Below are positions 1-10,317 of a stretch of 20,000 nucleotides of DNA, one piece after another. Source of the stretch: Condylostoma magnum. Its lineage: Eukaryota; Ciliophora; Heterotrichea; Heterotrichida; Condylostomatidae. The notes under the pieces were generated by a model. The model was not told where the DNA came from. It worked only from the letters and a program-made list of their open reading frames with translations, and did no database searches. The number at the start of each line of letters is the position of its first letter. Position 1 is the stretch's first letter. The position numbers were made by a program, and so were the translations under genes. The stretch is from contig CAKKTI010000343.1 of NCBI GenBank assembly GCA_920105805.1, positions 1-20,000 on the forward strand. Reading direction: 5' to 3'.

Positions 1-7
1 CTTAAGT

Positions 8-1156
8 TTATTCTCGCAACTTAAAACTAAAAGCAGCAATTTCAGCTACTTTAGTGATATCAGCAACTTCTAGCACTAAACTATGCTTTAATATCTTCAA
101 TCTCCCCAGCAAGAACCTTTCGTTAATTTAAGGACTGGTTTGAATTGAATTAATCCCAGGATCCATTTTAATTAATGTAATCTACCAAGTTATGTAATCT
201 TCCACTGGGCTGGTCTTATACTCCTATCTCCATCTCTCTATCTTAGTCTAGCTAACTCTTACATTTCTTACAGTATTCAAAAGTTGCTCAGAGTCAATAT
301 CGTTGACTATGTCTTGTTATAAGAACTGGATGATTTTACCAAAATCATCACAAGTCTTAATACGCCTTTTATTCACTTTTAAAAGAGATATAAATACTTT
401 TCATATAACGACTTATCCTTCAAATAAAAACATATCTCATATTCTTACCACACAGTCTATTGGAAAGTTAGCGGAGTAGATGGTCATGAATCAGATTGTA
501 GAGAACATACTACAGCTTATTTACATTTGTTTAAGGAATTTTCAGAGCTATGGGAAATATTGGCTCATTATTCTATTGGCTATGTAGTAGAACTCATACA
601 CTTAAGGCATCCCAGGAAGGAAAAACCCTCTTATGTCATAAATACGCATTATGCTGATAAGGGAAATCAGTGTATTGCTTTCAGACATGTACATTAACAG
701 CAAAGCTGTCAGAAATCCCATACCCTGGCAATATCCTATTTCTTAGTCATACATTGCATAGGCTTTTAAAACCTTCAAGAGGGATTATTACCCTTGGAAA
801 TCCTAAAATAAACGGTGTTTAGGAAAAGTTCTTTCCAGATCTCGTTCAATTACTTGTATATAAGTACATTCTTTTGATTTTACTAGTAGATCTTCGTAGA
901 AATAAGGACCAAATTCAAGTTAAAGTAAATCACCGTTTAAGACTTCAAATCAAATGTGATTGCGGAGAATATCTGGGATGCCTTTTCTTACTCTACTGAT
1001 TAGTTTTGATCGACGGGAAGTAGAGTATTTGCCTCATTGAGCTATCATTTAGTGTCATTTTACTATTCGAGCATTTTCACAAAGGAGAATCGTTGTTGAA
1101 CGGTCAGGGGGAGGTTGATTTTATACAAATCCGAAACGATCCACATATTCTGACAT
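8..1156 (-). CDS. TBC-domain Rab GTPase-activating protein
   Basis: Read with TAA/TAG=Gln and TGA=Trp, this gives a TBC protein of about 382 residues, normal for small single-domain members. TBC proteins switch Rab GTPases off by speeding GTP hydrolysis during membrane traffic. Visible landmarks: VRKGIPDILRNHIW (about 56-69), the arginine-finger motif IERDLERTFP (Arg about 109), the glutamine-finger motif GYCQGM (Gln about 144), YDIRGFFLPG, SMFSTIWFMTIYSANFP, and RIWDMFLFEG. Both catalytic fingers are present. The frame is unbroken from the ATG at 1156. Seven tryptophans (about 34, 41, 69, 205, 222, 240, 252) are TGA, several of them at family-conserved Trp positions. The stop is inferred as TAA at 10-8: about 35 codons before it lack any stop triplet, and a second in-frame TAA follows at 4-2. 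The gene could instead continue past the window edge. The family call is very sure; the 3' end is not. Confidence 0.93.
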
Positions 1157-1867
1157 TTTAGTTTGCTAAAGGCAGCTCAATTATGTGTATGAGAGGCTTG
1201 ATATAATTAGTTAAAGTAGCAAAGAGTAGGTAATACTTATGTATTACGAAATAAAGAGAAAAAAATTGTTATTCTTATAACTTATTTTTCAAATATACAA
1301 AATCAATTCGTATATAAGTCGAAGATAGTCTATTAATCATTCAAATATATTAGAATAGAGTATTTTACTGCAGATTTTTAAAGATAACTTTAGCTCAAGG
1401 ATACACTAGAAAGAATTAGTTTGGAATATAAACAATAAAATGTATAAATAGCAATAGTTTAATAATATATTTAAGGGTATAGCTATATATAAGCAAGTTA
1501 TATGACTTTGAAGTCTCTTAAAAGTTCTTTGATAGAAAACTATAATGGAATTAATAAAATTTTTAAATCTGTGCGAATATGCTAGTTCTTAGGCTTTTGA
1601 TTATTTAACTTGTTTAAATTTCCTTAATAAATTATCTTTAGCTTACTCAGTAATGCACTACTGCCAAAATCATAAAAACTTGATAAAAAAGAGGAAACGA
1701 GCAATACACATCTAAAGGAAATCTACATCTAATTATTTTACTACAGAAATTACAGCTACCTGTAAAAACAATGCAAAAAGTTAATCTTATGGAAGTTTTA
1801 AGTATTTATTTGCACTTCAAATCAATGATTAATCAATTAAATATACATTAATTGTATAAAATTAATA
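1157..1867. other. AT-rich spacer between divergent genes
   Basis: This stretch separates the start of the TBC gene on the minus strand from the start of the zinc-finger gene on the plus strand, so it should hold both promoters. It is rich in A/T runs and I see no family-like protein in it. A short open stretch beginning at ATG 1771 lies in a different frame from the zinc-finger gene. It could be an upstream exon only if an intron lay near 1850, and I have no good splice pair for that. No tRNA-like fold or repeat was noticed. Confidence 0.6.
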
Positions 1868-2269
1868 ATGTCAATTTGTAATGAGTTAATCCTAACGCAA
1901 TACTGCTGCATGTTTCTTAAATGTGAGAAACAATTTACAAAAAAGTATAATCTAATTCGACACATAGAGCGAGTTCATAGCTAAAGGCAAGATTTTGAGT
2001 GTGAGTATTGTAACAAAAGAATGAAATGCAAGAAAAACTTGATTGAGCATAGATCCCTCCATACAGGAGTAAAGCCATTATAATGCAAAGTATGTAATAA
2101 GACATTTAGATAAGCCAGCCTTTTATCACTCCATAAAAGAAAGCATATGCTTGATTAAGGATAAAGGGAAGAATACAAATCAATGCAAAGCACTTATAGT
2201 TTCAATATTTTCAAGAAATAGTAAAGGGAAACACCTCATGAAAGGAATACATGCCCGAATTATTACTGA
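1868..2269 (+). CDS. Small C2H2 zinc-finger protein (three fingers)
   Basis: This encodes a 133-residue protein with three consecutive C2H2 zinc fingers, probably a nucleic-acid binder acting in the nucleus. Finger 1 is C14-x4-C19-x12-H32-x4-H37. Finger 2 is C45-x2-C48-x12-H61-x3-H65. Finger 3 is C73-x2-C76-x12-H89-x3-H93. Fingers 2 and 3 are joined by TGVKP, close to the classical TGEKP linker. TAA is read as Gln at several points (for example residues 39 and 72). The start is the first ATG after an in-frame TGA at 1826-1828. The proposed stop is the TGA at 2267-2269, followed at once by an in-frame TAG. The C-terminal 40 residues are polar and unrecognised. The finger assignment is secure; the target and exact ends are not. 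It stands alone between two AT-rich spacers. Confidence 0.85.
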
Positions 2270-2804
2270 TAGCTAGATAAATAACTTTTTTCTGAAATCA
2301 GTTGCCAATTTACTTACCTTTAATAATATCCACAAATTTTGATTTGTAATTGAATCAAAATGGTTGGATACTATTTAAATTATGATTTACTTTAGTAACT
2401 TATCAAGTAAAATATTAAACGATGCGATTAACTGCAATTTAAGATCGAATGATAATTATTCTTAGTATTAAAATGGATTAAAATATGTTTAAGTTAAGGC
2501 TTAATCTAAAGAATTTCAACTCTTATTCAGCAGATAAAATTACCACTGTCAATAATTTTTGCAATTATCTTATAAAGACTTTTGTTAATATGGGAAAAGA
2601 AAAAGTCTCTTTAATTATATTTATTAAAAATTACTGGACTTTTAGGTAATATTACTCCATGAAAAATACACTCCTTATACTAATGCTTATTTTTATTATA
2701 CATATCAAGTAGTCATATTTTACTGATCTATTTATTGCTCTAACTTAACTATATATTTAATAAATTTGATATCTTAGGGAGATAAAATTGAAGATTTTTC
2801 ATAT
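2270..2804. other. AT-rich stretch without a supported gene
   Basis: This is very A/T-rich with short homopolymer runs. Frames are open on both strands only because the code has no absolute stop, so openness says nothing here. I found no protein motif, RNA fold or repeat that I could defend. Confidence 0.55.
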
Positions 2805-3146
2805 ATGTTTAAATAAATCAAGTATTCAGAGCTCAGAAAGGATAAGATTCAAAATAAGCTTAAGCAAACATGCTACTAACTTATAGGAAATGTAAAAAGA
2901 AGCGAAGTAAAGCTGAGATAAACTTAATAAAATCATACTTTAATCTGAATAACATAATTCTAAAAATCAGTTCTATTTAATAAAACATTATTAGCTCATT
3001 TTAATCGTTTCTTTCCAATTTTAAACTAGTTTGATATCACAGACAATCTAGATATTGTTTGCTATCAAAAACTCATATTTACAATTCAAAATGAAAAGAT
3101 GTGTGTAGCAAGAGTTTAACTAAAAAGTAATATTGTACTAAATTGA
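2805..3146 (+). CDS. Possible small unknown protein (weak)
   Basis: Starting at ATG 2805, one frame gives a protein-like composition (113 residues): a basic helical start (MFKQIKYSELRKDK) and a tail with FNRFFPILNQFDITDNL and KMCVARVQLKS. It is better balanced in charged and hydrophobic residues than the other two frames across the same bases. The proposed stop is TGA at 3144-3146, but in-frame TAA occurs only eight codons earlier, which does not fit the stop-free tails of the well-supported genes. It may be a chance frame, a decayed gene, or part of a longer gene. No family is recognised. Confidence 0.3.
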
Positions 3147-3623
3147 ATAGAGTAAATACTTAGATCCCTCATAGTTTATTTAATGGAATTAATATTCAGA
3201 TGCTTGTTGAAATTTAAATATATTCTAAAATATACTTATAATATGGGTATTATGTGCTTAAAAGCTTTTTGGTATTGTTTACAATATTAAAATTTGTATC
3301 TTATATATAAATCAACAGGATAATCCAATCCTATATAAGTATATAATAAACACTGATATTTATACTTTTAATTTATATATTTAATGACTTTAATATTATT
3401 ATGTTTATAGAATGCATATTATATACAAGTGATCAGAAAATAAAAATAGCTATAAAATTTAAGCTTACAATTTATAAAGTATTTAGCTCACTATAAACCA
3501 ATTTTCATTATATAAAATTGGAGTGCCAAAGCATTAGTTATTTAGTTTGAGATATTTCTTCATAAGTAGAATAAAACATAAAATTATATTGACAATTACA
3601 AGATAAGTACGAGTAACCATAAA
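3147..3623. other. AT-rich region upstream of the receptor gene
   Basis: This is almost pure A/T sequence with many TATA-like strings and no defensible gene. It presumably includes the promoter of the receptor gene starting at 3624. Confidence 0.5.
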
Positions 3624-6600
3624 ATGTTATTGCTTAAGGCATTCATTAAAAATGACTAAATTGAAAGTGTATTCCTGATTCTATACATACAAGTGATACA
3701 AGCTTTTTCTCCAGCCTGCTACTAATGCAAAGAAATATATCAATATAATCATCAATATTTTAAGGATTTTAGCCTGGAAGATAAAGAAAGTTTGGAATTC
3801 ACAAGAAATTATATCATTTAATTATCAATTTACAGTTAACAAGTATAGCAAGATTGCAAAAATTAGTAAACCAAAGAATACTTACAAATATCACCAAGCT
3901 AAACTGAAATTCAGAAGTTAAAAGTAATCAACTCACTAGCCAACAAAATAGAGATTTAAATATGTTATTATCATACAAGAGATGCAAGTTTTCTATTATC
4001 TACAAAAAGAGTAAAGAATTTTATTTTCATAATTACCAAAACACTCAAAACAACCTAATTTTACTTAAATGGAATAAATAAAGCTTTACTCTTGCCATAA
4101 CCTATTAAAATATATTCCGTGCAGGCCTGAGTAGTAAGCACTTACATTTGATAAAAATATATAATTTTCTTCATTTCTATAAAATTTTAAAGATGCTTTG
4201 CATTCTTTACCTGCAACTGTTTATTGTACCTAGCTATAATCCTGCAATAGTTACTGACTCGAAATAATCTACTTACTTGCAAGCAGCCTCAGAACTTTTG
4301 ATTCCTTATCAAATCTTCTCGTAATAGAATAGGGATCATATTTTAACCAGAAATCCTATTTTCCTGTCAATTAGCAATAAGATAACATAGACTACTTTAC
4401 TGCCTCATCTAATAGCTGAAGATAAGGTACTAGTTGATATATCCAACTCAAAACTGGTATATCCCAAGATAATAAAGGTTAGAAGTAATTTTAACTAAAT
4501 TGCTCAGGCATTAACAGAGATTTTATAGAAATTTTCATGAGATAAAAAATTTGTGCTTTTATATGATACTCAGGTAGAAAACTAAAAGATATTCGATTAG
4601 ATGATGGAAAACTTTAAGAATAGTGATATTTTTGACATTAGATTATCTGCTGAGTTTAGCTTGGATAATTTCGATGATTTAATTGGTAAAAGGCTAAAAC
4701 CATAAGGATATAAGTTCTTTATATGCATTTCTAACTCTAAGAATTGCAAAAACTTATAAAACTCATTAATAGATACTAAAATGGATAGAAAAGGTGTACT
4801 TTTCATATCAGCGAATAAATCATGTGCATATTTAGATATTGAGGGCTCAATTTGTATCTAAAACTCCAATTATAGTCCTTATATGAGCGAGGATACCTGA
4901 TAAATAGATTAGTTTAACTTTTATAACGAGGAGGTATTGAGAACTATAGAGCAGAAGGTATGTAAGCTATAAGACTTTTCTTGCATAGAAGAAGTGTTAA
5001 GATAGAAGGCTGAAGATTTAACGAATAACAGAGATATTAAGGTTTGGAATTTAATAAATAAAGAATGGCTAAATATGGGGTATTATATAGATGGCAATTT
5101 AATTATTGAGAAATCCTTTGTATTTCCTGGACTTACCTCTAGTATACCAGATGGATCAAATTTTAAGATAAAGTTGACTACTACTAAAGATCCACTTGAA
5201 CCTGATGGCACAATAGAACCATTAGTTGCTATTAATGCACTTGTTATAGATTTCATAATAGGTAATATTAATGAATCTGAGGATATACTTCCTTATTTCG
5301 ATATTGAAGTTCAGTACTTGGAAGGATGTGGCACTCATAAAGCCACTTACTAAACTTAGCTAAATTGTATTAATAGTGTAGATTAGTAGCTAGGAACTGT
5401 TTGAATCTACAACTACTTTAATCTTCAAATCAAATCCCTTTTCTAAGTTTTTGAAGATTTAAACATTGATATTTTATTAATCTAGCCCTATGACGATGGA
5501 GAAGAGTTTAATGACCCAAAGAAATATCCAAAGTATGCGAATGGAGGGTTTAATTCAAATTTAAGAATTAGTTTAACTAGTTTCATGTTCTTTTAACTAG
5601 GATGGAACTCAATTAATCATCTATGATCATAAACTTATTTGAATAATTATTATTTGCTAAGATAAATATATGAGAGAGAAAATTTAGAGGTGTTAAATAT
5701 AGATAATTGCATCTTGTAAGAAGTTACGGATATTAATGAGTTTGAAAGCTTAAATGCAGATGTTATAGATCAAATAATTGAAAATGACAATAGAATTCTA
5801 GCCGTTTTGCTTGTTACAGAGTAGAATCATTAACTAGCAGAGATGTTTTATAGACGAGGATTTAAAAATAGATTTGTTTACATCTCTTTAACACCTTATA
5901 CTGATAATAATTGGATTCCTTAGGGCTATGAATACTTAAAATAGTTTTTCAATGGTGGGATGAATCTTAATTGATCATAATTTATAAACGAGAAAGGATA
6001 AAGGCTGTAGAAATGACTTATAGATGCTTATGGTTATTCTGTATTTTCATAATCCTTTTACGCTGATGCCTTCTACTGGGCAATTGGAATAATTGAATAC
6101 TGCACACTAAGAGGTCTTGATTACGAGGATCCATTGACACTAAGGCGAATAATGGAGTCAGTTATTATAGAAGGGTCAGGAAAAATGTTACTTATATTAA
6201 AAAATACTAACTAATGCTTTAGTGATAGCTTATTGGCTGATAGTTTGATGCTAAACAATGAAAACGAGCTTGTATCAAGGCCATTTATATACTATGCCTT
6301 TGATATATCTACTACATTAAAAACTGTATCAGAAGGTTTTACTCATATTTGGCCGAATGGTAGTTAAGATCCTCCTCCAGCCTTTTTTGATTACAGTCAT
6401 CCCTGTTTTTATAAGGAAGAAGAAGCTATCAGTAATGCTTAGATATTTTCATTCTGTATATGTTTAGCATTTATGGTTATATTAGGATTATGAGCAGTTA
6501 AAGTCTTTAGAAATAGATCTAGATTCGAAATAACAATGACAAATTATGATATGATAGCTTGTTGGTAGGATATTATGATATATGTAGGATTTGCTGCTGA

Positions 6601-7678
6601 AACAGTATAATACATACTCTTCTCTGTACCTTTGCTCAAAATTTTACCATTCTCCATATCTGTTTACTTGCATTTGGTAACTTTAGATTATGATTAAGAG
6701 TTTAATTTAGTAAACATGTCATATAAGATTTGGATGATAAGTGTGTATTCATTCATTTCACTATTTATCATTATTTTTCTTATGGTCAATTGCTATTTTA
6801 AGACATAAAATGAAAGGTATTATCTTATATTTAGAATTGGTGAATCAGTACTACCTTTAGGTAATAACATTTTATTCATTACATTAATGAAAAATTTACT
6901 CAGTACTTTTAGATGCACAAAAGGTGAAAGTGACTTTAAGGTAAACTTCGAATTAGATTGTGATTTACCATGCTACGAAGGCCAACATTTGATATATGCT
7001 ATAGTATCCACCATACTTCTAATACTATATGGGGTTGTATGTGCACAGTCATATATCAATCAATATAGCTTTTATAAGTACATGAGACTGATACAACCAA
7101 AATAACAGTATATTTTATAGAAATTCTTGTTTAAACTTGCTTTTATTTTGGCAATATCACTTGATTTATTCAATGAAACTTATAAAGGTATTGCATGCTC
7201 AGCTTTACTATTATTCTAAACTATTGCCTTTAAGTATATCTAAGGCTATAATGACTTACAATTCAATCGTTTTCAACTTTTAGCCTATTTTGCTGCTTTT
7301 ATAATAGTTCTATACATAACTATAATTTAAGCTATTGAAGATATCAATCCAATTATCACCACCACAATCGGATTAGCAATTGGTTTATCATTAGGAATAT
7401 TATTTTGCTTAATCAAATTTAAAACAAAAGGTCATATCAAGTTTCCGTAAAAGACAAGAATAGAGCCTTTGATGTTGTATGCGTTTAGAAATGCACCTTA
7501 CCAGAACTATAAAGAAGAATATGCGTAATTAAAAGCGAAATTTGACGAGCTATTCAAAAATTCTCATCGATTTTATAATAATACTCGACTTATAGCTAGT
7601 TAACACTCATTTACTTAATACTATTGTTATAAAACCATTACTAATAAAATTAACAGCTATAATGATATTTTAAAATGA
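3624..7678 (+). CDS. Double Venus-flytrap receptor-like multipass membrane protein
   Basis: The inferred product is about 1,331 residues. It begins with a hydrophobic signal-peptide-like segment (FLILYIQVIQAFSPAC) leading into CYQC. A PBP1/ANF-receptor-like domain follows (about 130-420), with features such as NPIFLSISNKITQ and EILQKFSWDKKFVLLYDT, which resemble the ligand-binding fold of class C receptors and receptor guanylyl cyclases. A second PBP1-like domain starts near residue 490 (IKLTTTKDPLEPDGTIEPL) and reaches about 900. After that come roughly eight membrane segments from about residue 919 (IFSFCICLAFMVILGLWAV) to about 1240, then a basic cytoplasmic tail. A 59-nt intron (4134-4192) joins the frames. 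At least seven internal TGA codons are read as Trp. The stop is TGA 7676-7678, after some 19 codons free of stop triplets. No kinase or cyclase domain is seen. Sensing of an external ligand is an inference from the fold. Confidence 0.75.
4134..4192 (+). other. Inferred 59-nt intron in the receptor gene
   Basis: The bases GTAAGC...TTTTAAAG have canonical GT/AG ends. Removal joins the exon 1 frame (signal peptide and start of the first PBP1 domain) to the exon 2 frame (rest of the domain). An alternative donor three bases upstream (GTAGTA at 4131) gives the same frame. Confidence 0.65.
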
Positions 7679-7706
7679 CTAAATAAAATAATCTTATTTA
7701 ACAAAA

Positions 7707-9331
7707 ATGCTAAGTGAAAATATTATTGAAAAGCTTTTAGATTGCGAAAGTAATACTAACTTGGAATCAAGCATCTAAGATACCTGCTAAATATTACTGA
7801 TAAAACACTTTAGAAACTTTGTTTATGATTAAATACAAAAATCCTAGTTTACTTAATATATACTAAATCAAGGTATTTCTATGCAGCTCATAAATGAACT
7901 GTAAACATATAACAACAATTGAAAGGCCTTTAAAATATACTTTGATGATAATCTTTTCATGTATAGTAATAACATCCCAAACTTCTAAGATATGGATCGA
8001 AATCTAGCAATTAAACTTCTCGAAGACGAAACAAAGCAAAAGCGACTAAATAAATCGCAATTACAGCATTCAAAAGTATTTAGAAAGTTTATTTGAGAGT
8101 TGATTGATGCAGGGTTCCTTCGTAAATAGATTACTTAAAGACTAGGATTTAGAAACACTAACTGTATTACACATGCAATAAATGTATTCCCTTACTAAGC
8201 CCCAATAATAAACACTCCTTTATAAAAGCTAAAAGAGTTTTTCCCTAATATAAAGACGTTTGCCTAGAAGCCTATTTATGATTATATTCCCCCGCATGCA
8301 TATTTAGACTATTTCGTAGATTTGACTGACCCACCCTCCTAATTATAAAGAAGCATACTGGTTGATATGTGACTAACAGGCAGCTCTTTGGAATAAATAT
8401 AAGGATATACTGGATATGAAGCAATCGATATTTAAAGATGCTTAATAGAATGTGGCTTACATTTTTCTCTGGGGTTTGATGACTCATTTTGTTTGAATAT
8501 AGAGCAAATGCCATAAGAATAGATAATTTAATTTACTAAGTCTCTATAAAACAAGTACATATCAAAGCTACAAAAGGAGAAAAATTTTCACATACAGAAG
8601 CTAATGCAACTTAAAGACTACTATTTATACTATGATATACAGCAAGAAGCCGACATTCTAAGCAATCTTATAAGATTCTTGAATATAAGCTATATAAACC
8701 AAACAAACAACATCACAGAAGCGAATTACCTCCTACAGCCTTCTCTATGATTTATACTAAAAACGCCAAAGACAAAGCTAATAAAAAAAATCCAAAAGAT
8801 CCAAAACTCCCAGCAAGTCTAAAGCTTATCATACAAAGAATGCAAGTTTATTAAGAACCATTTCACTTATATCTAGTAAAAATGGAAAATGACATAGTTT
8901 TACCCCGGGCAACAATAAGATCATTTATAAAGCAATAAGTTCCCCCCAATTTACGGAAAATACCTGCAAAAACAGTAGATGTCGCCCTCTCCCTCTGCGT
9001 TGGTAAGTTACAATCAGATTTTATCCATACTCTTGCCTCCCGTTCTAGTGAGCAATGCTCTTAATCGGGCAAGAAGAATATCAACGATGCACATGTTATG
9101 AACGCTTATAATTAAATTAACTTAGGCAGATAGGAGGAATTGAGTGAAGCCTTTAACAACTTCTCCTAAAGCTAAAAAAGTCGTAAAAAGTTTAGAAAAG
9201 GGGAAAAAGAAAGCTTTAATGAGTCTTAACTTGCAGAAGACCAAGAAAAATTGTTTGAGTAGGCGCAGATGAAGTACGATTGTTCTAATATTGGGCCTAG
9301 CTTAATGGAAGACAATACTAATTATGACTGA
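7707..9331 (+). CDS. Unknown protein with two helix-turn-helix-like segments
   Basis: The inferred protein is about 524 residues and I recognise no family. Two stretches resemble helix-turn-helix units: around residues 125-160 (WELIDAGFLRKQITQRLGF) and around 218-250 (LVDMWLTGSSLEQIQGYTGY). A central helical part rich in Lys, Gln and Leu follows, then a very polar tail with a basic cluster (KSRKKFRKGEK) and an acidic end. Trp is encoded by TGA at several points (NNNWKAF, RKFIWEL, VDMWLTG, PSLWFIL). A short intron near 9003-9052 is needed to pass from the N-terminal frame to the tail frame. The stop is read as TGA 9329-9331 after about 23 codons free of stop triplets; TAA at 9338-9340 is the alternative. 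It starts 28 nt after the receptor gene and ends 17 nt before the next start. DNA binding is a guess. Confidence 0.65.
9003..9052 (+). other. Inferred 50-nt intron (acceptor uncertain)
   Basis: The donor GTAAGT at 9003 is strong. The frame change needs a length of 2 modulo 3. The acceptor GTGAG at 9052 gives 50 nt, the same length as two introns in the gene at 12243-13844; acceptors giving 71 or 74 nt also restore the frame. Confidence 0.45.
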
Positions 9332-9348
9332 AAGTTTTAATAGTTAAT

Positions 9349-10317
9349 ATGGAAAGTGTTTTTAGTTTAGTCTATAATAAGAAAAAGGCTATTGCAATCA
9401 GTTTAGGAGTGATGACACTGCTGGGAATTGTTTATTTTAAGAGATAGGCAAAAAGAGTTAGAAGTGTTTTTGTGTTAAGAGATCGATTGCCTGCTGATTT
9501 TATTGATAGGTTTGGAGGTTTTGCTCCTGAGTTATAAGTTGTTGAATTGTAAAATTAAAGGCATTATTTTAAAGGATTTGAAAGATTAGTTAATGAGCCT
9601 GATTAGGATTTTATTCAAAGTGTTCCTAATATATTATTTTGTACTAAAATCAAAGGCTTATAAGTACTATTGAATCAGCTGTTCTTGAAATCTGCTTATA
9701 ATTATCTGTGGATTAATGATACTTAATAAGAATAGGAAAGTTTACAAGATTACTTGGAGTTTTCTTTTAGTACTTTTATTGCCACAATTCATTCTCTTAA
9801 GGTTTAACTACTTATTCCTTTAGCAATTTTAAAGGGGATATAAAATATATATCTTGATTATAGCTAACATATAGATAACATTGAATACTTTAAATAATTA
9901 AAGATTGAATGGCCAAACACTATATATTTTTATAGTAACAAAGTAGGCAAGGCATATTTTACAGCATAAAACTATAAAAACTAAATGAAAATGATAGTAT
10001 AAGTTAAGTTAAATCTATGTCATTTAGAGTAATTCAAATCAAATCAAAAGCAGTCAATTGATAAATTTTAATTATGCTAGTAAATAATTATACAGTATTT
10101 ACAATTATACGATAAATTAGATAATCAATATTAAAGGTTATTAGGAGAATATAAAGTCCTATGCAAATAAATGCAGACAGATTTGAATATATTACATATA
10201 GCAAGAAATCTAGAAGGTAAAATATTAGATGTTACAGAAAATGGGCTAATAATTAAACTAGAAGATGGAAGTATTGTTAATGTAATTGATAGAAAAGGTA
10301 TAAAATATAGTTACTAA
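9349..10317 (+). CDS. Unknown protein with N-terminal membrane anchor
   Basis: The frame gives 322 residues with no intron and no internal TGA. Residues about 14-30 (AIAISLGVMTLLGIVYF) form one membrane segment flanked by basic residues (YNKKK before, KRQAKRVR after). This suggests a signal-anchor with a mostly soluble remainder. The body is a mixed helical/strand protein with many TAA/TAG-encoded Gln residues. The C-terminal 48 codons contain no stop triplet. The stop is TAA 10315-10317, which overlaps the stop of the convergent gene on the other strand. The anchor layout recalls organelle outer-membrane proteins such as Pex3, but I see no diagnostic motif and do not assign it. Confidence 0.68.

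Noticed and set aside
440-860. Plus-strand open frame with protein-like residues (HTVYWKVSGVDGHESDC)
   Set aside because: It is the antisense of the TBC Rab-GAP, whose conserved motifs on the minus strand explain the region fully.
1957-2150. Zinc-finger gene as part of a transposon
   Set aside because: No transposase, terminal inverted repeat or target-site duplication was seen around it.
3624-7678. Reading the gene as a pseudogene because of its many TAA, TAG and TGA triplets
   Set aside because: The triplets fall at Gln- and Trp-compatible places, the frame is otherwise intact, and the same pattern occurs in every gene of the window.
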